DNA of 64,000 nt from Neobacillus cucumis (GTDB lineage: Bacteria > Bacillota > Bacilli > Bacillales_B > DSM-18226): NCBI RefSeq assembly GCF_016107705.1, contig NZ_JAEHGC010000001.1, positions 1-64,000 on the forward strand, in the 5' to 3' direction. The translations under genes and the position numbers were made by a program. Positions 8,803 to 17,986 of this stretch are shown in pieces; positions within the stretch are counted from its first letter, which is position 1, and the number at the start of each line of letters is the position of its first letter. The notes below the pieces were generated by a model. That model worked only from the letters and a program-made list of their open reading frames with translations, ran no database searches and was not told the origin of the DNA.

Positions 8803-8831
8803 AGTGTATACTCTACTTATATAGTTGTCAA
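8803..8831 (-). promoter_or_regulatory. SigA promoter of amino-acid ABC operon
   Basis: Minus strand: TTGACA (complement of 8826-8831), 17-base spacer, TACACT (complement of 8803-8808). It drives leftward transcription into the binding-protein gene; the predicted operator lies directly downstream. Confidence 0.65.
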
Positions 8832-8914
8832 TATTTTTTGAATATTTTAAATATTGCTATATTGCTATAAAATACTTGGTTTGATAAAATAAAACAGAGT
8901 AGGTGAAAAGTCAT

Positions 8915-9589
8915 ATGAAAGAAAAAACCGTTGAGAAACATGTATATGACCAAATAAGAGCTGCAATATTAGGTCGTCAGCTGGCACCAGGTAAGCAATT
9001 AGTGGAACATAATATTTCGAATACTTTAGGCGTTAGTCGCACCCCTATTCGGAACGCGATTAAAAAGTTATCACTTGAAGGGTTAGTAGATTTGATTCCA
9101 AATCGCGGTGCATTTGTAACCAGTCCTTCTAAGGAAGAGGTTATTCAGGCATATGAATTACGTGCAAAATTGGAATTTTTAGCAGTACAGAAATCAATGT
9201 TTGTTATGGACGAAAATGATTATCTTACGATTAAGAAGATCCTAGAAGATGAAAAAGAGAGTCTAAGGAATCCTATTCCTGAGGATGTTGTAAACGCCAA
9301 TAAAGCTTTTCATATCGCTATTACTCAAAAATGTAATAATAAATTTTTAAATGAGTTTATTGAGAGACTGATTAACCAAACAAATATTTATCTCATGCTT
9401 TTTGATGAATTTTATTCAAACCCAGGGCAAAAACCTTTTAGTCCCGATGAACACCGTAATATTTTAGAATTAATCCAAAATAAAGATGAAGCGAATTTAA
9501 AAATTGCCCTAGAAAACCATTTTAAGCACTCTATAACAAGTATTGATTTCCGTTATAACGGATATAAAGACCTAGATGAAATTTTTTAA
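8915..9589 (+). CDS. GntR family transcriptional regulator, FCD (FadR) subfamily
   Basis: A 224-residue regulator. Residues about 5-65 form the winged helix-turn-helix (LGVSRTPIRNAIKKLSLEGLVDLIPNRGAFV). The rest is the all-helical FCD ligand domain with conserved His and acidic residues. The ATG at 8915 follows TAGGTGA by eight bases; a GTG four codons earlier overlaps that site and is unlikely. It is divergent from the amino-acid ABC and dehydrogenase operon, whose promoter carries a matching palindrome, so it probably represses that operon until the amino acid or a breakdown product binds. Confidence 0.88.
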   Translation: MKEKTVEKHVYDQIRAAILGRQLAPGKQLVEHNISNTLGVSRTPIRNAIKKLSLEGLVDLIPNRGAFVTSPSKEEVIQAYELRAKLEFLAVQKSMFVMDENDYLTIKKILEDEKESLRNPIPEDVVNANKAFHIAITQKCNNKFLNEFIERLINQTNIYLMLFDEFYSNPGQKPFSPDEHRNILELIQNKDEANLKIALENHFKHSITSIDFRYNGYKDLDEIF

Positions 9590-9602
9590 GTATACCACTC
9601 CC

Positions 9603-9637
9603 ATCCGCTGCCAATTTTGGTTGCGGATTTTTTTTAA
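9603..9637 (+). terminator. Terminator of GntR gene
   Basis: ATCCGC / GCGGAT (9603-9608 with 9623-9628) plus inner CCAA / TTGG pairs, followed by an uninterrupted run of T. Confidence 0.85.
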
Positions 9638-9774
9638 GAGTAAAATTTTAAATTTTCTAAATAAAATGTACATTTAGTGCAAAAATGGTAAAATTATAGA
9701 GAAATTTTGTTTAGTCATTCATGTGTTATCCAAAATTCACCTATAACGATGGCTGATTGAAAGGAGTTTAAGAT

Positions 9775-10995
9775 ATGAAAATCCTCGAACACATTGCCCA
9801 AGATATTGTAGAAAAAACGAGTGAAATATTGCAATATCCGATCAGTATCACGGACAAAGAAGGAATCATTATTGGTTCAACCGATAAAAATCGAATTGGG
9901 CTCTTCCATCAGCCTTCCCTGGAAGTCATAAGAAAAAATACGGTTGTCAATTGTAAAAATGAAATCCAAAAGAGAATCCTTCCAGGAGTCTCAACTCCAT
10001 TAAAATTTAATAATAAAGTCATCGGTGTTCTTGGGATTGTCGGCGATCCAAAGGAAGTAAAGAAATACGTCCAGCTTGTTAAGAATCAAGTAGAAATGAT
10101 GTGCCAAGAAGCCTTTCGAAAGGAAATGGTGGATCTCAAGGAAAAAATGGTGGAAATGTTTGTCCACCAACTCATTCACTATCGAGAATCCATGAATGAA
10201 ATCAATGAACAAATTCTTCAATCTGCTAAACTGCTAGAATTTGATTTACATACCAATCGGGTCTGTCTGTTAATCGATATAAATAATTTTTCCGAAAAGA
10301 TTTCCGCCAAAAAAGGAACAGATGATTTTGATGAAAGCTTTCCAATGCAATATTTCCAAAAAGAGCTTTTAAGCTTTTTCCAATTAATTTTTCAAGAAAA
10401 TAATGATGATATGATTTCTTTTCTGAGTCTGGAACGGTTAATCGTCATAAAGGCACTTCCTTATCCCCGCTCGTTTTCAACTTTAGTGGAAGGTTTGCCA
10501 AATAAACTAGAAAAAATCAATACGTTTCTTGCAAAAAAATATGGTGTGACGGCTGGTATTTCAGCCGGAAATATCAGCAGCACTCTGAGTGGTATTGCCG
10601 AATCCTACCATAATGCTGTGAAAGCCATGTCGATTGGAAAGCAATTTAATCGGGATTCGGGAATTCATATTTATAATGAGCAGGAAATGCTCTGGAGGCT
10701 TCTACCGAAAGAACTGACATCTGATTACAAAGAAAAGCTGGTAAGATTTATTGCCCCTTTGATCAAACAGGATAATTATGAGATTTTATCCGCTACCTTT
10801 ATTGGTTTTTGCCAATATAATATGAATTTAAGTGAGGCATCTAGGAATCTATTTATCCACCGAAACACGATTATCTATCGACTCGAAAAAATTAGCGAAA
10901 TTACCTCTCTCAATACCAGCAGCTTTGAACATTGTATGCTCCTCTATACTGCAATTCAATGCTATGAGGAAGCGAAAATGGAACCTGTGCACTAG
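9775..10995 (+). CDS. CdaR/PucR-type transcriptional regulator (paralog 1)
   Basis: A 406-residue regulator with an N-terminal sugar-diacid-recognition-type sensor domain (about residues 1-130, starting AQDIVEKTSEILQYPISITD). A middle GGDEF-like region follows, with a C-terminal PucR helix-turn-helix (about 340-395, NLSEASRNLFIHRNTIIYRLEKI). Members of this family usually activate catabolic genes for organic or sugar acids. AAAGGAG lies nine bases before the ATG. It is closely related to the protein at 13211-14443. The two bracket an FAD amino-acid oxidase and a tandem array. The target genes are not proven; the 35-bp elements before the Rieske and livK genes are candidates. Confidence 0.85.
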   Translation: MKILEHIAQDIVEKTSEILQYPISITDKEGIIIGSTDKNRIGLFHQPSLEVIRKNTVVNCKNEIQKRILPGVSTPLKFNNKVIGVLGIVGDPKEVKKYVQLVKNQVEMMCQEAFRKEMVDLKEKMVEMFVHQLIHYRESMNEINEQILQSAKLLEFDLHTNRVCLLIDINNFSEKISAKKGTDDFDESFPMQYFQKELLSFFQLIFQENNDDMISFLSLERLIVIKALPYPRSFSTLVEGLPNKLEKINTFLAKKYGVTAGISAGNISSTLSGIAESYHNAVKAMSIGKQFNRDSGIHIYNEQEMLWRLLPKELTSDYKEKLVRFIAPLIKQDNYEILSATFIGFCQYNMNLSEASRNLFIHRNTIIYRLEKISEITSLNTSSFEHCMLLYTAIQCYEEAKMEPVH

Positions 10996-11008
10996 GCAGG
11001 TTCTTTTT
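10981..11008 (+). terminator. Terminator of regulator gene
   Basis: GAACCTG / CAGGTTC (10981-10987 with 10997-11003) followed by TTTTTATTTT. The stem overlaps the last codons of the regulator. Confidence 0.8.
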
Positions 11009-11049
11009 ATTTTGGTATGTTTTTTTTGTTGACTAAGACTTCGGTAAAA

Positions 11050-11692
11050 CCCCCATAGTTCCCATAGTCAGGAATTTTAGTTGGTGCGGGCACTATCCGG
11101 GCTTCATCATTCCCATTGACTGAGAATTTTTGGTTGCCCGGGCACTATCAAAGGCTCATCGTTCCCATACACTGTGAATTTTTGGTTGCTCGGGCACTAT
11201 CGAGGCTTCATCGTTCCCATACACTGAGTATTTTTGGTTGCCCGGGCACTATCAAGGCTTCATAATTCCCATAGTCAGAGAATTTTTGGTTGCCCGGGCA
11301 CTATCAAGGCTTCATAATTCCCATAGTCAGAGAATTTTTGGTTGCCCGGGCACTACCAAAGGCTCATCGTTCCCATTCACGGAGTATTTTTGGTTGCTCG
11401 GGCACTATCGAGGCTTCATCGTTCCCATTCACGGAGTATTTTTGGTTGCCCGGGCACTCACTATCAAAGGCTTCATCGTTCCCATTCACTGAGTATTTTT
11501 GGTTGCCCGGGCACTATCAAGGCTTCTTCATTCCCATAGTCAGAGTATTTTTGGTTGCCCGGGCACTATCAAAGGCTCATCGTTCCCATACACGGAGTAT
11601 TTTTGGTTGCCCGGGCACTATCAACGGTTCATAGTTCCCCTACAAAGAGAATTTTAGCCTACGCGGGCACTATTCAGGCTCCATAGCTTCAA
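11050..11692. repeat. Tandem array, 52-bp period, about 13 copies
   Basis: GGGCACT begins at 11088, 11140, 11192, 11244, 11296, 11348, 11400, 11452, 11509, 11561, 11613 and 11665. The step is 52 bases except for one 57-base step caused by a short CACT duplication. Each unit reads about TTGCCCGGGCACTATC, then GGCTTCATCGTTCCCAT and ATTTTTGG, with a TGCCCGGGCA palindrome. It fills the gap between convergent genes. Reading frames across it are artefacts of the period. Units align with the array at 52595-53143. Confidence 0.93.
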
Positions 11693-11732
11693 AACGAACT
11701 ACTCCCCCAACAAGCCTGATGACACCAAAGAT

Positions 11733-11778
11733 AAAAAAACATAGCTTCGAAAGGAAAACATTCCCCATAGAAGCTATG
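11733..11778 (-). terminator. Terminator of FAD oxidoreductase gene
   Basis: CATAGCTTC (11740-11748) pairs with GAAGCTATG (11770-11778). On the minus strand the stem is followed by TTTTTTTATC. It lies 12 bases after the stop codon at 11790. Confidence 0.8.
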
Positions 11779-11789
11779 GTTCTCCTAAT

Positions 11790-12956
11790 CTAATAAATCG
11801 CATCCTCAATAATTAGTTGGTTTTCTGCAAATCGTTCTACCCTTAATGGGGATAAATCCAAGGTTTCATATTTACCCAAGCGAATCAATTCGGAGAGACA
11901 TTTTCCGACAGCGGGTGCCTGCTGCATCCCATGTCCGCTAAAGCCGAAAGCAACAAAATACCCCTTCATCTCTGGATATTTCCCTAAAATAGCATTATGG
12001 TCTTTGGTGTTAAAATCATAAAGCCCGGACCAGCCTCTTTCGATTTTCGCATTCTCAAAATTTTTGATTCGATTGGCTAGCACCGGCCATATGTTTTCAA
12101 CAAATGCCGATCTTCTCCATTTAAAATTAATTCCAGGCTCAATTTCCTCAGCATACCCGGAAATAAACTTCTCACCTTCATGTCGGAAATATACGCCTGT
12201 TGGGTCCATGGTTAACGGAAGATAGTTTTGCAGCGGTGTTTCAATATCAAACTGAAAAATTTGTCTTGGAAGGGGGACAACTGGAAGAGGCAGACCAGCT
12301 TTTTCACTCAAAAGAGACGCCCAGGCACCGGCACAATTGACGACAACCGGTGAAAAAAATTCACGTCCATCCGCAAGCCTTACCCCTTTTATGTGATCCT
12401 GCTCGGTAATAAGACTGTCTACAGCGTCATAAATATACTCAGCTCCTAATGTTTTAGCATTTCGAATATATCCCTGCATGACAGAGTAAGGATCCAAATA
12501 CCCACTCTCTGAACAAAAGAGGCCCCCAGTTAAATCTTCTGTATTTAGTTCTGGAATAATCTTTAACAGATCATTTGCATTGAGCAACTGCGAATTGATC
12601 CCGTTTTCATTTTGCAGTTTTAAATGCCTTTCGAATTTTGGCATCATTTCATCTGTTGCTAAAAATAAATAGCCTCTCTGTTTAAAATCGATTTCCATTT
12701 CTTCTCCGTCGATGGCCATCGATTTTGAAAAATCTTTATAGATTTGAAGACTATATTTACTAAGCTGCATATTCACCACCGTTGTATAAAGCTGCCTAAA
12801 ACCACCCGCACTCCTTGGAGTAGAAGCATATTCGTATAGACCATCTTTCTCAAATAGGACTACCCTGCCATGAAAACCATCCTGTAATAAGTGATACGCG
12901 ATACTTGAACCAATCACTCCACCACCAATAATGATAATATCCGCTCGATTTGTCAT
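11790..12956 (-). CDS. FAD-dependent oxidoreductase, D-amino acid/sarcosine oxidase (DAO) family
   Basis: A 388-residue flavoenzyme with the FAD motif IIIIGGGVIGSSIAYHLL near the N-terminus, the RSAGGFRQLY segment that marks the DAO superfamily, and a C-terminal GFSGHGMQQAPAVG. It would oxidise a secondary or D-amino acid such as sarcosine, dimethylglycine or proline derivatives. The start at 12956 (MTNRAD) has AGGAG six bases ahead; 30 further codons are open upstream but lack a site. It is divergent from the CdaR-type regulator at 13211, its most likely controller. Together with the Rieske oxygenase it could form an N-methyl or betaine breakdown route; this is inference. Confidence 0.82.
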   Translation of the reverse strand: MTNRADIIIIGGGVIGSSIAYHLLQDGFHGRVVLFEKDGLYEYASTPRSAGGFRQLYTTVVNMQLSKYSLQIYKDFSKSMAIDGEEMEIDFKQRGYLFLATDEMMPKFERHLKLQNENGINSQLLNANDLLKIIPELNTEDLTGGLFCSESGYLDPYSVMQGYIRNAKTLGAEYIYDAVDSLITEQDHIKGVRLADGREFFSPVVVNCAGAWASLLSEKAGLPLPVVPLPRQIFQFDIETPLQNYLPLTMDPTGVYFRHEGEKFISGYAEEIEPGINFKWRRSAFVENIWPVLANRIKNFENAKIERGWSGLYDFNTKDHNAILGKYPEMKGYFVAFGFSGHGMQQAPAVGKCLSELIRLGKYETLDLSPLRVERFAENQLIIEDAIY

Positions 12957-13210
12957 GGAAAACTCCTGCCCTTCATTTATATTATTTAACAGCTGGGATA
13001 GAAATCGCGTCGGGATCGAAAAAGCATTCGCTAATGGAAGTTTCACCCTATAGTACTACTGTACTCATTTCGTAACTCTTAATCTATGTGCATTTTTTAC
13101 GGTAAATTGAATAATTAGAATTGTTTTAATAGTCAATTTTAACAAGGGATTTTCACGCCATATCTAGAATGTATTAATCAAGGATTTTTTCGTTTAAAAG
13201 GAGTGGTAAA

Positions 13211-14443
13211 ATGGCTTTCTTAGAGGATATATCCCAAACGATTGTGGAGAATACCTCCAGAATCATTGGATATCCAATCAGTATTACGGACGATAAGGGA
13301 TATATTATTGGGTCAAATGACGAAAACCGCTTAGGAAGTTTTCATCAGGCATCCATCGATGTGTTAAAAAGGAAGGAAACGATTTGTTACGAGTATGATG
13401 AAGTTAAGGATCTTAATAATGTTCTACCAGGTGTAGCTGCCCCCATCATTATTAATCAAGAAACCGTTGGTGTGTTAGGTATTGTTGGAAATCCAGCAGA
13501 AGTGAAAAAATATGCTCAACTTGTGAAGAGTCATGTGGAATTGCTGTGCCATGAATACTTAAAGAAGGAAATCCGCATTCTTGAATCCAAATCATTGGAT
13601 CATTTGGTCCATTATCTCCTGAGTTCAGATACAATCGAAGACATGAGCCAAATCATTCGCTTTGGAAAAATGCTTGGTTACAATCTAGATAAGGAGTTCA
13701 AACGTGTCTGCCTCATTATCGAAATGGATATGCTGTCAGAGCAATTTACTGGAACACACCCGAAAATACCCAATACGTTTTCATGGCAATTTTTACAGGA
13801 TAATATGATGGATATACTGCGGCACTATTTAATAGACAATAAAGAGGATATCCTTTCCTTATTGACATTAGATCAATTTATTTTAATAAAAGCAATCGAT
13901 GCAGCCGAGTCCTCTGAAAGTTTTAACAAACAATTGGAACACAAAATTAGCCGGATGAGTGAATATATTCAATCGAAATATCAATTTAATGCAAGAATTT
14001 CGATTGGAAGCATGAAAAAAGGGATTAATGGAATTAAAGAATCCTATGAGGAATCACTTAAAACGTTAATTGCCGGTAAAAAAACAAATATTTTTCCTGA
14101 GGTTTACCATTATAATGATTTGAATATTATTCTAGAACTAATTGGAACAGATTTACCTCCCTACATAGCGGAACGACTTTCCGATAAAATGACCTGTTTT
14201 TATCAACATGTTAATTTTCCCACCCTATCTAGCACCTTTATCACCTATTGTAAATGTAATATGAATATTAGCGAAACTGCCCGGAGCCTATTTCTCCATC
14301 GAAATTCCTTAGTTTATCGACTAGAAAAAATTAGTGAATTAACCTCTTTAGATATTACGAACTTCGAACATTGTCTGCTGTTATATTTTGCGATCAAAAA
14401 ATCCAAACTAGAAAACACATCAGCCCATTCATTCATACTTTAA
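13211..14443 (+). CDS. CdaR/PucR-type transcriptional regulator (paralog 2)
   Basis: A 410-residue paralog of the regulator at 9775-10995, with the same layout. The sensor domain begins SQTIVENTSRIIGYPISITD, and the C-terminal PucR helix-turn-helix reads NISETARSLFLHRNSLVYRLEKI. AAAAGGAG precedes the ATG. It is divergent from the FAD oxidoreductase gene, with a 254-base shared region holding an ATTTTCACG motif and a degenerate relative of the 35-bp element. It is followed by a long hairpin shared with the convergent liv operon. Probably an activator of local amine or acid catabolism. Confidence 0.85.
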   Translation: MAFLEDISQTIVENTSRIIGYPISITDDKGYIIGSNDENRLGSFHQASIDVLKRKETICYEYDEVKDLNNVLPGVAAPIIINQETVGVLGIVGNPAEVKKYAQLVKSHVELLCHEYLKKEIRILESKSLDHLVHYLLSSDTIEDMSQIIRFGKMLGYNLDKEFKRVCLIIEMDMLSEQFTGTHPKIPNTFSWQFLQDNMMDILRHYLIDNKEDILSLLTLDQFILIKAIDAAESSESFNKQLEHKISRMSEYIQSKYQFNARISIGSMKKGINGIKESYEESLKTLIAGKKTNIFPEVYHYNDLNIILELIGTDLPPYIAERLSDKMTCFYQHVNFPTLSSTFITYCKCNMNISETARSLFLHRNSLVYRLEKISELTSLDITNFEHCLLLYFAIKKSKLENTSAHSFIL

Positions 14444-14480
14444 ATTGTTAAAGGAACCAGATATATCATCTACCTAAATA

Positions 14481-14522
14481 AACAGGGGGTATCCCAAGAA
14501 TCACCTTGGGATATCCCCTGTT
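14481..14522. terminator. Long hairpin between convergent regulator and livF
   Basis: AACAGGGGGTATCCCAAG pairs almost perfectly with CTTGGGATATCCCCTGTT around a short loop. The T-run is short on either side. The position between two convergent stop codons supports a shared terminator. Confidence 0.7.
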
Positions 14523-14568
14523 TGTATGAATGAAAAATGATGCGTCAGTTGCTATTCTTCTGTCCTGC

Positions 14569-15276
14569 TTATCCGCCAAGGTAAATTTTCTCAATCACTT
14601 TGTCTTGGATTAAATTTTCAGTTTCATCTTCACGAACAATTTCCCCCAATTCCATCACATATGCTCGTTTTGTTAATCGAAGTGCAGCTCGGGCATTCTG
14701 TTCTACCAGGAGAATCGTCGTTCCGGTTTCATTGATTTTTTTAATGGTATCAAAAATGGTCCTAACAATAATGGGTGCAAGGCCCATCGACGGTTCATCC
14801 AACAGCAGCAGCTTTGGCTTCCCCATCATCGCCCTTCCCATTGCAAGCATTTGTTGTTCCCCTCCCGAGAGGGTTCCGGATAACTGTTTTCTCCGATCAA
14901 ATAACCTTGGAAATAACTCATACACCTCTTTTAACCCATCATGTAAATGGTCTCTTGCACAATAGCTTCCAAGCTGAAGGTTTTCCTCTACTGTCATCGT
15001 GGAAAAAACGCGTCTTCCCTCCGGTACATGGATCAATCCTTTTTTTACAATCTCATGGGCATTTCTTTTATGAATGGGCTCACCATTATAATGAATACTC
15101 CCGCTTTTAGGCCGGATCAGTCCTGAAATGGTCCGAAGCGTCGTAGATTTACCTGCACCGTTGACACCAAGTAAGGCGACAATTTCCCCTTGTTTAACCT
15201 GAAGCGATATATTTTTCAGTGCAGGAACTTTTCCATAGGAAACTGAAACATTTTGGATTTCAAGTACCGTTGACAT
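14569..15276 (-). CDS. livF: Branched-chain-type amino acid ABC transporter ATPase LivF
   Basis: A 235-residue ATPase, the shorter of two in the hydrophobic amino acid transport family. Walker A is GVNGAGKST, the signature LSGGEQQ and Walker B LLLLDEPSMGL. The C-terminal VEQNARAAL is typical of LivF. It is the last gene of livKHMGF, two bases after livG, so translation is probably coupled. Family members carry leucine/isoleucine/valine but also amides, urea and other small molecules; the substrate here is not set by sequence. Confidence 0.92.
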   Translation of the reverse strand: MSTVLEIQNVSVSYGKVPALKNISLQVKQGEIVALLGVNGAGKSTTLRTISGLIRPKSGSIHYNGEPIHKRNAHEIVKKGLIHVPEGRRVFSTMTVEENLQLGSYCARDHLHDGLKEVYELFPRLFDRRKQLSGTLSGGEQQMLAMGRAMMGKPKLLLLDEPSMGLAPIIVRTIFDTIKKINETGTTILLVEQNARAALRLTKRAYVMELGEIVREDETENLIQDKVIEKIYLGG

Positions 15277-15278
15277 TT

Positions 15279-16043
15279 CTATCCCTCTTCACCTAAGTAT
15301 GATTCAATTACACGTGGATCCTTTTGAATATCTTCAGGAAGACCCTCAACAAGCATTTCCCCATAATGAAGGACAATAATCCAATCGGATATCTCCATGA
15401 TGAGCTGCATATCATGTTCGATGATGACAACAGTTGTACCGCTGTCCCGGATTGAATAGATTAGTTCCTTTAATTCGTTTTTTTCACTGTGGTTCATTCC
15501 AGCTGCCGGTTCATCCAAAAGTAGGATCGCCGGATTGGTCGCCAGTGCCCTTGCGATTTCCAATTTTCGCTGCTCCCCATATGAAAGATCAGACGCCCGA
15601 ATCGTTTCTTTATCCTCTAAACCAACAAATGATAGAAGACGTTTCACCTCTTCTCGAACCCACTCCTCCTCTTTTTTGCTTTTACGCGGATTAAAAAGAG
15701 TCGAGAGAACATTACTTTTTGTTCGAATATGAAGTCCTGACATGACATTCTCTTCTACCGTTAAGGTCTTAAATAATCGGATTGACTGGAAGGTCCGGGC
15801 GATTCCTTTTTGAACAATTTTGTCTGGAGAAAATCCTTTAAAAGGCTGTCCCTTAAATAAAACGGTGCCTGAGCTTAGGTTGACAAATCCTGTCAAACAG
15901 TTAAACACGGTGCTTTTACCTGCCCCATTGGGACCAATTAAGGATACTATTTTTCCTTCCTGTACTTCAAAATTCAAGTTGGAAACTGCATGTAAGCCGC
16001 CGAATTTCACACCTAGTCCTTGAGCCGAAAGTAATACACTCAA
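15279..16043 (-). CDS. livG: Branched-chain-type amino acid ABC transporter ATPase LivG
   Basis: A 254-residue ATPase with Walker A GPNGAGKST, signature LSYGEQRK and Walker B LLLDEPAAGMN, the last being a LivG hallmark. The likely start is TTG at 16043, overlapping the livM stop codon as TTGA, which implies translational coupling. With LivF it would form the ATPase pair of the importer. Confidence 0.92.
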   Translation of the reverse strand: MSVLLSAQGLGVKFGGLHAVSNLNFEVQEGKIVSLIGPNGAGKSTVFNCLTGFVNLSSGTVLFKGQPFKGFSPDKIVQKGIARTFQSIRLFKTLTVEENVMSGLHIRTKSNVLSTLFNPRKSKKEEEWVREEVKRLLSFVGLEDKETIRASDLSYGEQRKLEIARALATNPAILLLDEPAAGMNHSEKNELKELIYSIRDSGTTVVIIEHDMQLIMEISDWIIVLHYGEMLVEGLPEDIQKDPRVIESYLGEEG

Positions 16044-17053
16044 ACGAAATCTTTCCCTTCCTGTGTATTGACTAAATCAAGCAAGCCTTCCTCTTCTTCT
16101 TTTCCTTTTTTCTTCGGTTTATTATATTTAACCCCCATCAGTCCCTGTGGACGGAAGATCATGAGGACTAAAAGTGCAGCAGCGTATATCACCAAGCGCC
16201 ATTCGTCAAAGGAGCGAAGAAACTCTGGAAGAGCTATGAGGATAAAGGCACCAAGCAGAACACCTGTATTTCTTCCCCGGCCTCCTAATATCACGACCAT
16301 CAAAATATTGACAGACTGCATAAACGTAAAGCTTTCTGGATTAATGACGGACATCTTTACAGCGTAAAATGAACCGGCAACACCGCCACAAATGGCCCCA
16401 AGCAAATAAGCAAGCAGTTTATAACGTACAAGATTCACTCCAATCGCCTGTGCTGCCGACTCATCCTCCCTGATAAACATCCACGCCCTGCCAACTCTTG
16501 ATTTGCCCAACTTGCTTGCTACGATCAAAATAAGGATGAGCAACACAAAACCTAAGTAATAAAGATCCGTTTTTGTAGCAAATTGAAAGGCTCCGATGGA
16601 AGGCTTCGGAATGGCATAAATTCCGTTTGGTCCACCGGTCCAACTCAAATTGGTTGCGGTAATCCGGATAATTTCACCGAAACCTAAAGTTACGATCGCG
16701 AGATAATCACTGCGAAGCCGTAATGTTGGGGCTCCAATAATCAAACCTAAAATTCCCGAAACAATCCCCGCTGCAATCAACGAAATCCAGAACGATACAT
16801 GGAAATTTACCATTAATAATGCTGTCACATAAGCGCCTGAAGCATAGAAGGCGGAATATCCCAGATCAAGAAGACCACAGTATCCAACCACAATATTTAA
16901 TCCAATTCCCAGCATTCCGTAGATGAATATACCTGTCATGACATCCATAATGTATGGATCTGGATAAACGATTGGAATGAGTACTGAGCAGACTACCATT
17001 ATTAGAAAGATAGGAGAAATGGACTTTGTTAAAGTAGATAGTTTTTTTCCCAT
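16040..17053 (-). CDS. livM: Branched-chain-type amino acid ABC transporter permease LivM
   Basis: A 337-residue inner-membrane permease with eight to ten hydrophobic segments. It carries the family sequence GYCGLLDLGYSAFYASGAY and the cytoplasmic coupling loop RVGRAWMFIREDESAAQAIG. The charged C-terminal tail (KKKGKEEEEG) is cytoplasmic. It overlaps livG by four bases and follows livH by 13. Confidence 0.92.
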   Translation of the reverse strand: MGKKLSTLTKSISPIFLIMVVCSVLIPIVYPDPYIMDVMTGIFIYGMLGIGLNIVVGYCGLLDLGYSAFYASGAYVTALLMVNFHVSFWISLIAAGIVSGILGLIIGAPTLRLRSDYLAIVTLGFGEIIRITATNLSWTGGPNGIYAIPKPSIGAFQFATKTDLYYLGFVLLILILIVASKLGKSRVGRAWMFIREDESAAQAIGVNLVRYKLLAYLLGAICGGVAGSFYAVKMSVINPESFTFMQSVNILMVVILGGRGRNTGVLLGAFILIALPEFLRSFDEWRLVIYAAALLVLMIFRPQGLMGVKYNKPKKKGKEEEEGLLDLVNTQEGKDFV

Positions 17054-17066
17054 TACCTTATATCAC

Positions 17067-17966
17067 CTACAACTTTTCTGCTTGTGGCTCTCCGAGAAGG
17101 CCAGTCGGCTTAAATACCAATACCAAAATTAAGATTACAAAAGCAAATACATCTTTCCAGGCAGGAGAAAAATATCCTGCACCAAGTGTTTCCAGTATTC
17201 CGAGCAAGAAGCCTCCGAGGACAGCTCCAGGGATATTCCCAATCCCGCCAAGAACGGCAGCAGTAAAGGCTTTAATTCCCATTAAGAATCCCATCATAAA
17301 ACTTATTTGACCATAGTAGCCGCCCATCATCACTCCAGCTGCACTCGCCAAGGCAGAACCAATAAAAAAAGTGATGGCAACAATGAAGCGAACGTTTATA
17401 CCCATTAACTGTGATGCATCTTGATCGAGTGAAACTGCACGCATAGCTCTTCCTAAAAAGGTTTTCTTGATAAAAAGCTGCAAAATGATCATAAAAATAA
17501 TACTGATTAAAAGCATGCCAACCTGTGTGTAAGACACCTTTACAGAGCTATTAAAAATAGCCCCCCCAGCCGACAGGTGGGGGTAAACCTTAAAACTAGG
17601 GCCGTAAAAAACCATGACTAGATTTTGAAGCAATAATGAAACCGCAAGGGCTGATATCATGATTGAGAGGCGCGGTGCATTTAATAGTGGTACATAGGCA
17701 ACACGATTAATTAAGACACCGATTAAACCTGTGACGAACATCGAAACAATCATCGCAAGTATAAACGTCCCAACCCCGGAAGAGGTTAACGAACCAAACA
17801 ACCCGAGTATACTTAGGCCAAGAAAGGATCCAACCATATAAACATCACCGTGGGCAAAGTTAATCAGCCGGATAATACCAAATACCATCGTGTATCCGAG
17901 GGCAAGTAATGCATAAAAATTGCCAATCGTGAGACCGTTGATTACTTGCTGTAAAAACTCATCCAA
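17067..17966 (-). CDS. livH: Branched-chain-type amino acid ABC transporter permease LivH
   Basis: A 299-residue permease with about eight transmembrane segments. The N-terminal NGLTIGNFYALLALGYTMVFG and LINFAHGDVYMVG segments are LivH hallmarks. The start is a TTG at 17966 with AGGAGG eight bases ahead; no better ATG exists nearby. It lies 20 bases after livK. Confidence 0.92.
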   Translation of the reverse strand: MDEFLQQVINGLTIGNFYALLALGYTMVFGIIRLINFAHGDVYMVGSFLGLSILGLFGSLTSSGVGTFILAMIVSMFVTGLIGVLINRVAYVPLLNAPRLSIMISALAVSLLLQNLVMVFYGPSFKVYPHLSAGGAIFNSSVKVSYTQVGMLLISIIFMIILQLFIKKTFLGRAMRAVSLDQDASQLMGINVRFIVAITFFIGSALASAAGVMMGGYYGQISFMMGFLMGIKAFTAAVLGGIGNIPGAVLGGFLLGILETLGAGYFSPAWKDVFAFVILILVLVFKPTGLLGEPQAEKL

Positions 17967-17986
17967 TTATGGCACCTCCTAATCTA

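Noticed and set aside
11238..11634. Repeat-containing proteins encoded in the array
   Set aside because: All three frames are open only because 52 is not a multiple of three and the unit lacks stops; no ribosome binding site or codon bias supports them.
11050..11692. CRISPR array
   Set aside because: The whole 52-base unit is conserved, with no unique spacers and no cas genes in the window; it is a plain tandem array.
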